A stretch of 52,999 nucleotides of DNA from Chitinophaga pinensis (GTDB lineage Bacteria; Bacteroidota; Bacteroidia; Chitinophagales; UBA10324): the NCBI GenBank assembly GCA_945903305.1, contig CAMDOA010000014.1, positions 1 through 52,999 on the forward strand, in the 5' to 3' direction. Shown in pieces: positions 27,478-36,327 of this stretch. A program made the position numbers and the translations under genes. Under the pieces are notes generated by a model. That model was not told the DNA's origin. It searched no databases and was given only the letters and a program-made list of their open reading frames with translations. Every line of letters begins with the position of its first letter. Positions within the stretch are counted from its first letter, which is position 1.

Positions 27478-27482
27478 CCGCA

Positions 27483-27743
27483 ATGAACGACCTCGAGTTT
27501 CAGATTATGGATGAAGTTTATTTCCTGTGCTCATTTCAGCAGTTGCATCAGGTCATAGGTTGCGATGAAGAAAAATTAAATGATTCGTTAATTGAATTAT
27601 TGAAGCAAGACTTTATTCAGCAATTGGTATTTGAGGATGAAGAAAAAGATTATCTGAAACTGGAGTTACCTGATTTCTCGCGCATAAAAACCGCGAGTTA
27701 TGTTGCCACCAAAAAAGGTTTGCTCGAACACAACAGCCGATGA
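27483..27743 (+). CDS. Small acidic helix-turn-helix-like protein, hypothetical
   Basis: An 86-aa protein. The helical pattern and KLNDSLIELLKQDFIQQL ... TKKGLLEH resemble a stripped-down winged-helix fold with a terminal wing, but no family is recognised and a DNA-binding role is not established. It lies 5 bp after the glycosyltransferase and overlaps the OppC-type permease start by 4 bp (ATGA), so the three genes are almost certainly co-translated. Confidence 0.6.
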   Translation: MNDLEFQIMDEVYFLCSFQQLHQVIGCDEEKLNDSLIELLKQDFIQQLVFEDEEKDYLKLELPDFSRIKTASYVATKKGLLEHNSR

Positions 27744-28960
27744 CCGAAAAAAAGAAATCGTCTGAAACACCCTCTGCACTCGCCTGGCGCAGATTAAAAA
27801 AAAGCACCCCGGCGATGATTGGTTTATTTCTGATTGTACTCGCCATTTTTATTTCAGCATTCGCATATATTTTTTCTACTGATAATTCACCGAATGCAAA
27901 CGAAATGATTCCCGAACTTGCCTTGCAGCAGCCCGGATTTTCCATTGAGTTTTTAAAAGTTAAAAAGGATAAGGAAGAAATTTCAGAATCGCTGATTGGA
28001 AAATATTTTTCAGGAACAGAAAATAATTATCGCATGATTCCGATTCTGGAACATCATATCGAAGGAAAATATGTAGTCATAAAATCTTTTCATGGCGAAG
28101 GTCTTGACCCCGAACTGATGACTTTCAATCTGGCTGATGTGGCATTCGCAAATTCATTAAGTGATACTTCTGCTCAAATTGAAAACGGACAAATTGTTTT
28201 TAAAAACTTCAATAACCAAACACAAAAAATTTCAATCGCTGAATTGCAGCAGCAAGTAGAAAAAGAAAATTTCATTCGACGCACTTACTGGTTGGGCACC
28301 GATACTTATGGTCGCGATATTCTCAGTCGCTTATTAATCGGAACACGAGTTTCATTGAGTGTTGGTGGCATTGCTGTTTTTATTTCGCTGTTCATTGGAA
28401 TTCTTCTCGGCTCGGTTGCCGGATATTTCAGAGGAGTAACAGATGAAATTATTTCGTGGCTCATTAATGTGATTTGGGCGATACCAACTTTGCTTTTAGT
28501 ATTTGCAATTACCATTGCATTAGGAAAAGGTTTCTGGCAAATATTTTTTGCTGTGGGGCTTACAATGTGGGTGGGCACCGCGCGCGTGATTCGCGGGCAA
28601 GTAATGAGCCTGCGCGAACTCGATTACATTGAAGCCGCACGCAGCATGGGTTACAGCCATGTTCGAATAATTCTTCGTCATATCATTCCGAATGTGATTG
28701 GTCCGGTGATGGTGATGGCGGCAAGTAATTTTGCTACCGCCATTCTGATTGAAGCAGGTTTAAGTTTTCTCGGCATTGGTGTGCAGGCACCCACGCCTAG
28801 CTGGGGCAGCATGATTCGCGATAACTATGGATTTATTGTTTCCGGCAATCCGTCAATGGCAATAATTCCCGGAGTTGCAATCATGTTTCTTGTTCTGGCA
28901 TTTAATCTTTTAGGAAATGGATTGCGCGATGCGCTGGATGTTAGGACGCAGATGAAATAG
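27740..28960 (+). CDS. ABC transporter permease, OppC/DppC type
   Basis: A 406-aa protein. An N-terminal helix (MIGLFLIVLAIFISAFAYIF) is followed by a long extracytoplasmic segment (about residues 50-185), longer than in Proteobacteria but usual in Bacteroidota. Then LGTDTYGRDILSRLLIGTRVS and a five-helix BPD_transp_1 core follow, with the EAA loop EAARSMGYSHVRIILRHIIPN contacting the ATPase. The C-terminus is GLRDALDVRTQMK. It is probably the second permease of a peptide/nickel-type importer, or of an exporter-like orphan permease. No binding protein, ATPase or OppB partner is in the window. Part of the 3' end is repeated at 30314-30454. Confidence 0.9.
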   Translation: MTEKKKSSETPSALAWRRLKKSTPAMIGLFLIVLAIFISAFAYIFSTDNSPNANEMIPELALQQPGFSIEFLKVKKDKEEISESLIGKYFSGTENNYRMIPILEHHIEGKYVVIKSFHGEGLDPELMTFNLADVAFANSLSDTSAQIENGQIVFKNFNNQTQKISIAELQQQVEKENFIRRTYWLGTDTYGRDILSRLLIGTRVSLSVGGIAVFISLFIGILLGSVAGYFRGVTDEIISWLINVIWAIPTLLLVFAITIALGKGFWQIFFAVGLTMWVGTARVIRGQVMSLRELDYIEAARSMGYSHVRIILRHIIPNVIGPVMVMAASNFATAILIEAGLSFLGIGVQAPTPSWGSMIRDNYGFIVSGNPSMAIIPGVAIMFLVLAFNLLGNGLRDALDVRTQMK

Positions 28961-29082
28961 AAGTTGATTGGTTATTTGAAGATTAGTTATTGGTAATACA
29001 CTGAAAATATTTTCTTGAATAGAATTTTTTAACTTGAATTTAAACTAACATCTGTTTTTTTTATCGAACCCAAAACTTTTTT

Positions 29083-30318
29083 ATGAAAAAATATTTTACT
29101 GTTTTCTTTTTGCTCGCTTCAGTTTTTTCGAGGGCGCAACTTTCTCCAGCCATTACTTCGTGGATTATCAATAACAACTGCGCAACCGGTTTTGCAGGAA
29201 TAGAAACCAATGTGCAACTCGTTCAGTATTCAGCAAACAATGTATATGTGAGTTGCAGTGACATTGCCTCGTGGATTCCCATTGGTTATGACTGGCCAAA
29301 CAATCCGTGGTTTCCACAAGACATGGCTTTCACTTTTAAAATTACATTGAATCCGCAACACAATACCGGAGCGCCGGTGGTTCCATGGTTTGGGCACATC
29401 GGCATCTGGACCAATGGTGTTTCCATTTACAATCCGATGGATGCAAAAACTTATTTGGATTCAGGTGTGTGGTATCAGAATGCCGTGTTCTTTGAGCACC
29501 TCGACATGGAAACAATGGATTCGTGTCTCGGTCACCCGAACGGCATGCACGAATATCACCTGCATGTGCATCCAAAATGTTTGTGGGATGAAACCGACAG
29601 CAGTGCGCACTCTCCATTGCTTGGTTTTGCGTTTGATGGATTTCCGGTTTATGGTTCTTACACTTTTGCAAACACAAACGGAACAGGCGCCATCACCAGA
29701 ATGACATCAAGTTATCGCCTGCGAAATATTTCTGACCGTACCACTTTAACCAACGGAACAATTCTTCAGCCGCAATACTATGGACCTTCATTCGCCACTT
29801 ATTCGCTTGGTGCTTATGTGCAGGATTATGAATTTGTTTCGGGACTTGGAACACTTGATTCACTGAACGGACGGTTTTGTGTAACTCCGGAATATCCCGT
29901 GGGCACTTATGCTTACTTCGTTACACTCGATATTAATTATGAGCCCGTGTATCCATATGTGTTGGGCGCTGCATATTATGGAATGGTGCAGCCCGGAAAT
30001 ACCGGACCGGGTTCAGGATACAACACGGTGAGCGAAAGCACGACCATTTATAATTCGGTGAGTGAGGTGGATGCACAAATAAATTTTTCACTTTATCCGA
30101 ATCCGGTGAGTGATGTTTTGAATTTTAAATTGTCGAGTTCAAAAACTTTTCTGACTGGAAACATTTATAATTCACTTGGTGAGCTGATAAAAACCGGAAC
30201 GGTGTATTCAGGAATTGATTACCGATACAATGTGAGTTCGCTGCCGTCGGGAATTTATTTCTTCAAGCTTTTTGATTCAGCACAAACGCAGACAGAGCGA
30301 TTTGTGATTGCGAGATAA
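29083..30318 (+). CDS. Secreted YHYH-domain protein with T9SS type A sorting domain
   Basis: A 411-aa protein with a signal peptide (YFTVFFLLASVFSRAQ). The central domain carries HPNGMHEYHLHVHPKCLWD and LLGFAFDGFPVYGSYTF, the YHYH-domain signature: a His-rich motif often thought to bind metal, function unproven. The C-terminus has SLYPNPVSDVLNFKL and LPSGIYFFKLF, a T9SS sorting domain. It is preceded by 122 bp without a gene. A decayed copy of the upstream permease's 3' end begins at or within its last codons. Confidence 0.87.
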   Translation: MKKYFTVFFLLASVFSRAQLSPAITSWIINNNCATGFAGIETNVQLVQYSANNVYVSCSDIASWIPIGYDWPNNPWFPQDMAFTFKITLNPQHNTGAPVVPWFGHIGIWTNGVSIYNPMDAKTYLDSGVWYQNAVFFEHLDMETMDSCLGHPNGMHEYHLHVHPKCLWDETDSSAHSPLLGFAFDGFPVYGSYTFANTNGTGAITRMTSSYRLRNISDRTTLTNGTILQPQYYGPSFATYSLGAYVQDYEFVSGLGTLDSLNGRFCVTPEYPVGTYAYFVTLDINYEPVYPYVLGAAYYGMVQPGNTGPGSGYNTVSESTTIYNSVSEVDAQINFSLYPNPVSDVLNFKLSSSKTFLTGNIYNSLGELIKTGTVYSGIDYRYNVSSLPSGIYFFKLFDSAQTQTERFVIAR

Positions 30319-30454
30319 CTAAGGATTCATTGCCTCAAACAAACCTTCATTGGTAATTATTTCAGGAGTTGTTATCCTGTTTCTTGTTCTTGCATTTAAT
30401 TCTTTTGGAAATGGATTGCATGATGCGCTGGATGTAATGACGCAGATGAAATAA
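30314..30454 (+). pseudogene. Decayed in-frame duplicate of the OppC-type permease 3' end
   Basis: Forty-six codons plus TAA align without any indel to codons 361-406 of the permease (28823-28960): 33 of 46 residues are identical by hand count. The shared core is FLVLAFN..GNGL.DALDV.TQMK. The third codon is a stop (TAA for Tyr) and there is no start, so it is a remnant. It overlaps the end of the YHYH gene by a few bases and lies on the opposite side of that gene from the intact permease. Confidence 0.85.
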
Positions 30455-30495
30455 AATATGTAATGCAATAAAACTTTGAATTATGAAAGTGCTAA

Positions 30496-31647
30496 TTACA
30501 ACTGTTCTACTTTGCTGCGCTCAATCACAAGGCGATAAAAATCTTCATACTCCGGAAGAATTTTATGTACATCAAATTCATTGGCTTGCTTCAACGCATT
30601 TAGTTTGAACAGATTTAATTTGTTTTCGTCCAATAATAAGTTGATTGAATTTTCAGCCATGCTATCCACATCGCCTATTGCACTCATATAACCTGTTACA
30701 CCATCAATATTTACTTCCGGAATTCCGCCTGCGTTAGTACTGATAACCGGGACCTGGCAAGCCATTGCTTCCAATGCAGCCAATCCGAAACTTTCGGTTT
30801 CAGATGGAAATAAAAACAAATCGCTCACCGCTAATAATTCTTCAACCGCTTCCTGCTTTCCAAGGAATCGAACATGTTCCATCACTTCCAATTCGCGGCA
30901 GAGTTGTTCCATTGTTTGCCGTTCAGGGCCATCTCCCACCAGCAATAATTTTGAAGGGATTTTATCCAGCACTTTTCTGAAAATTTTCACTACATCATCT
31001 GTTCGTTTTACCTGCCGGAAATTGGAAGTATGAATCAGAATTTTTTCGCCAAGTGGTGCAATTGCTTTTTTAAAATGCTCCTTCTTGGCTTTATGAAAAC
31101 GATCGAGGTCAATAAAATTGGTGATGACTTTTATTTCCTGCTCAATCGGGAAACTCTTGTAAGTTTCTTCTTTCAGAAATTCTGAAACTGATGTAACACC
31201 ATCTGATTTGTTTATTGAAAAAGTAACCACCGGTTCGTAAGTGGCATCCTTACCAACGAGAGTAATATCAGTTCCGTGCAATGTGGTGATGTAGGGAAGA
31301 TAAATATTTTTTGTCTTCAGAATTTCGCGTGCGAAGTAAGCAGTTGCCGCATGTGGAATGGCATAATGCACATGAAGAATATCCAACTTGGCGTGCAAAA
31401 CCGTGTCAACAATTTTACTGGTGAGCGCCGATTCGTAGGGTGCGCGTTCGAACAACGGATAGTCGGCAAAATTTACTTCATGAAAAAAAATATTCTCAAC
31501 AAACGAATCCAATCGTGCAGGCACACGATACGAAATGAAATGCACTTCGTGACCTTTCTGTGCCAGCGCTTTTCCCAGTTCAGTTGCCACTACACCACTT
31601 CCGCCATAAGTCGGATAACAAACAATTCCTATTCTCATTTTTTCCAT
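30496..31647 (-). CDS. bshA: N-acetyl-alpha-D-glucosaminyl L-malate synthase (bacillithiol pathway)
   Basis: A 383-aa protein from the ATG at 31647; another ATG lies 9 nt on, and the longer frame is not needed. It starts MRIGIVCYPTYGGSGVVATE, the BshA opening, with HFISYRVPARLD, LHVHYAIPHA, TTLHGTDITLVG and SDGVTSVSEFLK. The GT4 C-terminal half carries ETESFGLAALEAMACQVPVI. It couples UDP-GlcNAc to L-malate, the first step of bacillithiol, the low-molecular-weight thiol of Firmicutes and many Bacteroidota. bshB/bshC are not in the window. Confidence 0.93.
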   Translation of the reverse strand: MEKMRIGIVCYPTYGGSGVVATELGKALAQKGHEVHFISYRVPARLDSFVENIFFHEVNFADYPLFERAPYESALTSKIVDTVLHAKLDILHVHYAIPHAATAYFAREILKTKNIYLPYITTLHGTDITLVGKDATYEPVVTFSINKSDGVTSVSEFLKEETYKSFPIEQEIKVITNFIDLDRFHKAKKEHFKKAIAPLGEKILIHTSNFRQVKRTDDVVKIFRKVLDKIPSKLLLVGDGPERQTMEQLCRELEVMEHVRFLGKQEAVEELLAVSDLFLFPSETESFGLAALEAMACQVPVISTNAGGIPEVNIDGVTGYMSAIGDVDSMAENSINLLLDENKLNLFKLNALKQANEFDVHKILPEYEDFYRLVIERSKVEQL

Positions 31648-31770
31648 TTTCAATTGATGTGTTTGACGAACACGCGATTTGAATATTGCGTTCAAATTTA
31701 TTTACATAAAACTTCTTTTCCCTGTTATTGAATTTTTCTTTCAACTTTGAAGGCAATTAATAAACAAATT

Positions 31771-32391
31771 ATGAAATTCGGTTCCACCACTATTACTACT
31801 GCCATGCTTGCACTTGTGCTGATTTGCTTCTTTCTGCCGTTTGCAGAAATCAGTTGCAACAATATTCCTTTCTATTCACTAAATGGAAAAGACTTGCTGA
31901 GAGGAAAGGAAATTACGCGCGATTTGTTTTTAGAATACGCTAAACGAAGCGGTCAGGAAGAAGCATTTTTAAAAGCCGAAGAAAATCCGGATACACTTTT
32001 TGATACAAAAGCTATGAATGAAAAAATGCCGGCAAATCCATGGGCAGTGGCCGCTTTTGTTATGGCTGCAATCGGTGTGCTAGCAGGAGTTGTGTTGCGC
32101 CGGTTCGGAACAGTACTACATCTTGTAACATCAGTGGCTACTGTTATTGCATTAATGGGTTTACAAATTTCAATGAACAACGAATTTTCAAAAACAAATT
32201 CGTTTGTCAAGATGATTGTTGAAGTTAAATTTTTAGCCGGTTACTGGATGAGTTTAATTATAAGCGGATTGGTGGCAGGCATCAGTGTGATTGCTTTTTT
32301 GATTGAAAGAAAAAAAGAAAAACATCAACAGAATTTTCCTGATGAAAAAGTAAATGAAGCGCCACCTCCAATGGATACCCCTGTTGAATGA
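31771..32391 (+). CDS. Hypothetical inner-membrane protein with four predicted helices
   Basis: A 206-aa protein from the ATG at 31771; the longer frame starts at a TTG. Hydrophobic segments lie at about residues 8-28, 94-112, 116-135 and 155-178. A charged loop (GKDLLRGKEITRDLFLEYAK...) lies between the first two, and the C-terminal tail is Lys/Glu/Pro-rich. No family is recognised. It is divergent from bshA and upstream of glyA, with 62 bp between. Confidence 0.7.
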   Translation: MKFGSTTITTAMLALVLICFFLPFAEISCNNIPFYSLNGKDLLRGKEITRDLFLEYAKRSGQEEAFLKAEENPDTLFDTKAMNEKMPANPWAVAAFVMAAIGVLAGVVLRRFGTVLHLVTSVATVIALMGLQISMNNEFSKTNSFVKMIVEVKFLAGYWMSLIISGLVAGISVIAFLIERKKEKHQQNFPDEKVNEAPPPMDTPVE

Positions 32392-32453
32392 AAATTTGAA
32401 ATTCTCTTACTGCATTAATTGCGGTGGTTATTTTAGCGCGCTAATAAAAAATC

Positions 32454-33725
32454 ATGCAAAGAGATAATTTACTTTTTGGTCTTATAGGCGAAGAATTAGA
32501 ACGACAGCGCCACGGAATAGAATTAATTGCTTCAGAAAATTTTGTAAGTCAGCAAGTGCTCGAAGCAATGGGTTCGTGCCTCACCAATAAATATGCTGAA
32601 GGTTATCCCGGTCGCAGGTATTACGGCGGGTGCGAAGTGGTTGACAAAGTTGAGCAATTGGCCATTGACAGAATCAAGCAGCTCTTCGGTGCTGAGTATG
32701 CGAATGTGCAACCGCACTCGGGTGCGCAGGCAAATGCTGCAGTAATGCTTGCAGTATTACAAGCGGGAGATAAAATTTTAGGATTGGATTTGGCGCACGG
32801 TGGTCACCTGACTCATGGTTCTGCTGCAAATTTTTCGGGCAAAACATACAAGCCATCTTTTTACAGAGTGGAAAAAGAAACTGGTCGCATTAACATGGAT
32901 GAAGTGGAGCGAATTGCGATTGAAGAAAAACCGAAGTTGATTATTTGTGGTGCATCAGCTTACTCACGCGATTATGATTATCCGCGCTTCCGTGCAATAG
33001 CTGATAAAGTTGGTGCATTGCTGATGGCGGACATTGCGCATCCCGCAGGTTTGATTGCCACAAAATTTTTGAGCGACCCGTTACCGCATTGTCATTTCGT
33101 TACTTCCACTACTCATAAAACTTTGCGTGGGCCGCGTGGCGGAATTATTTTAATCGGAAAAGATTTTCCAAATCCGTTTGGCTTAACCAATCCGAAAGGC
33201 GAAGTGCGAATGATGAGTTCCATTATTGATGGCGCTGTTTTTCCGGGCACACAAGGTGGCCCACTTGAACATGTGATTGCATCAAAGGCAGTTGCATTTG
33301 GCGAAGCACTCACACCTGAATACAAAGAATATTGCGGACAAATAATTAAGAATGCGCAAGCTTTGGCTAAAGCAATGACGGCTCGCGGATTTGAAATTGT
33401 GAGTGGCGGAACCGATAATCATTTAATGCTGATTGACCTTCACAACAAAAATATTTCAGGTAAGAAAGCGGAGAACACATTGGTGCGTGCAGAAATTACT
33501 TTGAATAAAAACATGGTTCCGTATGATGATAAATCTCCGTTTGTTACATCGGGAATTCGTATTGGTACAGCAGCAATCACATCAAGAGGAATGAAGGAAC
33601 AGCACATGGACCAGATCGCTGAATGGATAAATATTGTTTTGATGGATGCTGATAATGAAGCAACAATTACAACTGTAAAAAGTGAAGTGAACAAATTCAT
33701 GAAGCAATTTCCATTGTATGCTTAA
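32454..33725 (+). CDS. glyA: Serine hydroxymethyltransferase
   Basis: A 423-aa PLP enzyme, full length. It has [50 protein letters not shown] and [15 protein letters not shown] with the PLP lysine at residue 222. The C-terminal [10 protein letters not shown] is intact. It interconverts serine and glycine with transfer of a one-carbon unit to tetrahydrofolate. The stop is followed within 25 bp by a palindromic repeat (33748-33822) that may act as transcript end. Confidence 0.97.
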   Translation: MQRDNLLFGLIGEELERQRHGIELIASENFVSQQVLEAMGSCLTNKYAEGYPGRRYYGGCEVVDKVEQLAIDRIKQLFGAEYANVQPHSGAQANAAVMLAVLQAGDKILGLDLAHGGHLTHGSAANFSGKTYKPSFYRVEKETGRINMDEVERIAIEEKPKLIICGASAYSRDYDYPRFRAIADKVGALLMADIAHPAGLIATKFLSDPLPHCHFVTSTTHKTLRGPRGGIILIGKDFPNPFGLTNPKGEVRMMSSIIDGAVFPGTQGGPLEHVIASKAVAFGEALTPEYKEYCGQIIKNAQALAKAMTARGFEIVSGGTDNHLMLIDLHNKNISGKKAENTLVRAEITLNKNMVPYDDKSPFVTSGIRIGTAAITSRGMKEQHMDQIAEWINIVLMDADNEATITTVKSEVNKFMKQFPLYA

Positions 33726-33747
33726 TAGAAATCAAAAATTCTGTCCT

Positions 33748-33822
33748 GGCAGGGTTACTGTAATCAGAACCCTGCGCAGTTTTAACGCAGGGTTCACTTC
33801 GTGTAACCCTGCTGAAACAAAA
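33748..33822 (+). repeat. 75-bp palindromic dispersed repeat, copy 1
   Basis: Outer arms CAGGGTTAC (33750-33758) and GTAACCCTG (33803-33811), and inner arms AACCCTGCG (33769-33777) and CGCAGGGTT (33786-33794), give a cruciform-like double palindrome. It matches the reverse complement of 46047-46124 over its whole length, including the GAAACAAAA / GAGACAAAA flank. Confidence 0.85.
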
Positions 33823-33840
33823 ATTAAAAATCAAATATAC

Positions 33841-34245
33841 TTGTCCGCAAAATTTGCCGCAACAGTTTTTACTCTTTTATTTTTAATTTTTAATCTCACT
33901 TCATGTACGCAATTCTGGTTTGGGGGAATTCAGCAGCAAGCTGATGAACTGGTGATTCAGTTTTATTCGCACGATAAAAACAAACCCGACCCAGTACCAA
34001 TTGCTATCACAGATAAATCCACTATCGATAAAATTTCAGCATACATTGAAAAAACAGAACCCGAAAAAAAAGATTGCGGCTACGATGGAGTTTTAAAATA
34101 TAAATCGAAGGGCAAGGATTTATTAGATGTTGAATTTTCTATTGCCGACACCTGCAATTATGTGGCATTTGTACTTGACAGTAAAGTGAATTACCGGAAA
34201 CTTAGTGCAGAAGGTGTCAGGTATTTGAAAGAGTTGAATCAATAA
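33841..34245 (+). CDS. Small hypothetical lipoprotein
   Basis: The open frame extends back to an ATG at 33718, but that part reads through the dispersed palindrome and overlaps glyA. The TTG at 33841 gives a clean 22-residue lipoprotein signal (AKFAATVFTLLFLIFNLTSC), so I prefer it: about 134 aa. The mature part is hydrophilic (ADELVIQFYSHDKNK...GYDGVLKYKSKGKDLLDVEF) with two cysteines, one before GYDG and one in ADTCNY, that could form a disulfide. No family is recognised. The insertion of the repeat just upstream may have removed an original ATG. Confidence 0.6.
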   Translation: MSAKFAATVFTLLFLIFNLTSCTQFWFGGIQQQADELVIQFYSHDKNKPDPVPIAITDKSTIDKISAYIEKTEPEKKDCGYDGVLKYKSKGKDLLDVEFSIADTCNYVAFVLDSKVNYRKLSAEGVRYLKELNQ

Positions 34246-34253
34246 ATTTCTTG

Positions 34254-35357
34254 CTAATTATTAATCAGAATTTTTTTTCTGATTATTTCATTCGCCGTTT
34301 TTAACATAAGAAAATAAATTCCACTGGAAGCTGATGAAAAATCAATTTGCACTTTGTCATGTTGAGCTTGTCGAAGCATAGAAGCGAAAACTTTTTCTCC
34401 AATCAGATTTACAATTTCGATATTTTCAATTTGCAATAAATTCGAAATTTCAAGCGTGAAAATTCCATTATTCGGATTGGGAATAACCTGGATTAATTCA
34501 TTTACATCAACTGCTATTATTCCATCAGCTAAACCCACTGTTGCAGTATCACAAACCGAACATCCATTTGCATCAGTTACACAAACCACATAATTGCCGG
34601 GGTCAAGATTGATAATTGGATTATTAGTGCTTCCGATATTCCATTGAATGGTGTAAGGTGGAGTTCCACCCCCGGTTATAAAAACAGTTGCTGAACCATC
34701 GTGACAATTCGCACAACTCGCATCAACATGGCTGACTGTTATTGTTGGTTGAATGGTAATGCAAACTGCATTTGCAACGGTGGTATCATCAGAGCAGCCA
34801 TGATTATTTGTAAGTAATAATGTAGCACAGAAACATCCTGAATCTTCAGGATAGGTATATACCGGATTTGGGCCAACAATACCCGGAGTTCCATTACAAA
34901 CATCCCATTGATAACTTAAGGAGGATGAACCTGCACCAATTGAAGAACAGCTACTGTTAAAACTAATGGGTGTTCCGGCACAGGCAGTAGATGGATTCAC
35001 TGTAAAACACGCCGTCGGATTACAGTAGATAGGAATTGTTTGAGTTGCGGTAAACGATGGTGGCCCTCCGCCATTAATTACTAAGGTTACCTGTTGTAAT
35101 GGATTACAGATTGGGAAATTTACAATACCAGGATGCTGTTGTGCAGATGTTGAAGGAATAGCACCGGGTCCAAAATTCCATGCCCAACTGGTGGGAGGAG
35201 TTCCGGTTGTGGCATCATTGAATATTAATGTTACCCCCTCGCATTGCGGAGCACCGACCGGAAATACTGAATAGGTGAAATTGGCATTTTGTGCATAAAG
35301 ATTATTTGCAACAAATAGCAGCGCAATAATTTTAATTGACATGTAAAATTTTTTCAT
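34254..35357 (-). CDS. Secreted PKD-domain protein with T9SS type A sorting domain
   Basis: About 367 aa from the ATG at 35357; the longer frame starts at TTG. After a signal peptide (IKIIALLFVANNLYAQ) comes a PKD domain with PPTSWAWNFGPG, then a second immunoglobulin-like region (SLSYQWDVCNG). A SprB-like repeat follows (CHDGSATVFITGGGTPPYTI...LDPGNYVVCVTDANGCS). The T9SS domain begins VIPNPNNGIFTLEI. Within it a 28-bp dispersed repeat (34352-34379) encodes MLRQAQHDKV (about residues 327-336) in frame, splitting a strand pair. It is probably an adhesin or matrix protein. Ten or more cysteines are present, unusual for the class. Confidence 0.85.
   Translation of the reverse strand: MKKFYMSIKIIALLFVANNLYAQNANFTYSVFPVGAPQCEGVTLIFNDATTGTPPTSWAWNFGPGAIPSTSAQQHPGIVNFPICNPLQQVTLVINGGGPPSFTATQTIPIYCNPTACFTVNPSTACAGTPISFNSSCSSIGAGSSSLSYQWDVCNGTPGIVGPNPVYTYPEDSGCFCATLLLTNNHGCSDDTTVANAVCITIQPTITVSHVDASCANCHDGSATVFITGGGTPPYTIQWNIGSTNNPIINLDPGNYVVCVTDANGCSVCDTATVGLADGIIAVDVNELIQVIPNPNNGIFTLEISNLLQIENIEIVNLIGEKVFASMLRQAQHDKVQIDFSSASSGIYFLMLKTANEIIRKKILINN
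34352..34379 (-). repeat. Dispersed repeat (CTTCGACAAGCTCAACATGAC type) inside a coding sequence
   Basis: Minus-strand ATGCTTCGACAAGCTCAACA followed by TGACAAAG. It belongs to the CTTCGACAAGCT family, of which a fuller palindromic member is at 43224-43272. It is read in frame as part of the T9SS sorting domain. Confidence 0.65.
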
Positions 35358-35590
35358 GAGCAACAATTTATATGAAGAATGAAAATTCGTCCTCCTAAAG
35401 ATAGGTTTTTAATTTATCGGCAAAGTTTTTATTTCATAAACTTGTTTAGTACAGTCTCCGCATCTTTTAAATTTAAGTAAAGTGAGTAAGTGCAACAATT
35501 TAAAGCAGGTGCGCGGTTAATAAATTTCCAACTTCAACAACACAAACAGTAAACCGAACAATAAAAAGAGTATCGAAACAGTTATTGCCT

Positions 35591-35617
35591 TTGTGATGCA
35601 AAAAATAATTAATCTTG
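35591..35617 (+). promoter_or_regulatory. Candidate deoC promoter (TTG-N16-TAATCTTG)
   Basis: TTG (35591-35593) and TAATCTTG (35610-35617, one mismatch to TAnnTTTG) are separated by 16 nt, the same spacing as the candidate purE promoter. It lies 29 nt ahead of the deoC ATG. Confidence 0.35.
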
Positions 35618-35646
35618 TGCCTTGTAAAAGCAGTTATTAATTTATT

Positions 35647-36327
35647 ATGGAAAAAATACAATCAGAGATTATTACAGATATGGATATCGCATCGAAAATT
35701 GATCACACGATTTTGAAACCGGAAGTAACGGTAAATGAAATTCAGCAGTTATGTAACGAAGCAATAGAATTTGGTTTTGCAGCTGTGTGTGTTCCACCCA
35801 TGTATGTGAACGAAGCGAAACAGTTTTTATCAAAATCAAAAGTTAAAGTGGCAACAGTAGTTGGCTTTCCGCTTGGGTACACCAATACATTGATAAAAGT
35901 ATCGGAAGCAAAAAAAGCGATTGACGATGGCGCCAATGAAATAGACATGGTGATGAATATTTCAGAAATGAAAAACAAACAGTACAAACAAGTACTGGAT
36001 GATATTCAAAGTGTGACCTTGCTCGCTCATTTTCATAAAGCCATTGTGAAAGTAATTTTAGAAACCTGCCTGCTTACCAATGAAGAAATTGTTCGTGCGT
36101 GCGAGTTGTGCGAAGAAGCCGGAGTTGATTTTGTAAAAACATCTACTGGATTTTCTAAAGCAGGAGCAACCGTTGAAGCCGTGAGACTGATTCGTGAATC
36201 TTTGCCGAAAAAAATAAAAGTGAAAGCATCAGGCGGAATTCGCACGAAGGAATTTGCTTTGCAATTAATTGAAGCAGGTGCCGACCGGCTGGGAACATCC
36301 TCTGGAATTTCAATAATTAAAGAATGA
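35647..36327 (+). CDS. deoC: Deoxyribose-phosphate aldolase
   Basis: A 226-aa class I aldolase. It has IDHTILKPEVT (residues 18-28), AVCVPPMYV and VVGFPLGYTNT. EIDMVMNI carries Asp100. VDFVKTSTGFSKAGAT carries the Schiff-base Lys164, and KVKASGGIRT carries the second active-site Lys193. It cleaves 2-deoxyribose-5-phosphate to acetaldehyde and glyceraldehyde-3-phosphate in deoxynucleoside breakdown. The stop overlaps the next start by 4 bp. Confidence 0.96.
   Translation: MEKIQSEIITDMDIASKIDHTILKPEVTVNEIQQLCNEAIEFGFAAVCVPPMYVNEAKQFLSKSKVKVATVVGFPLGYTNTLIKVSEAKKAIDDGANEIDMVMNISEMKNKQYKQVLDDIQSVTLLAHFHKAIVKVILETCLLTNEEIVRACELCEEAGVDFVKTSTGFSKAGATVEAVRLIRESLPKKIKVKASGGIRTKEFALQLIEAGADRLGTSSGISIIKE

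Noticed and set aside
31276-31731. Plus-strand 151-codon ORF
   Set aside because: It is antisense to bshA, a complete recognisable enzyme.
35429-35530. Minus-strand frame ending LKDAETVLNKFMK
   Set aside because: It looks protein-like for about 30 codons but has no start codon and a stop just upstream. It could be a remnant, but I cannot support a gene.
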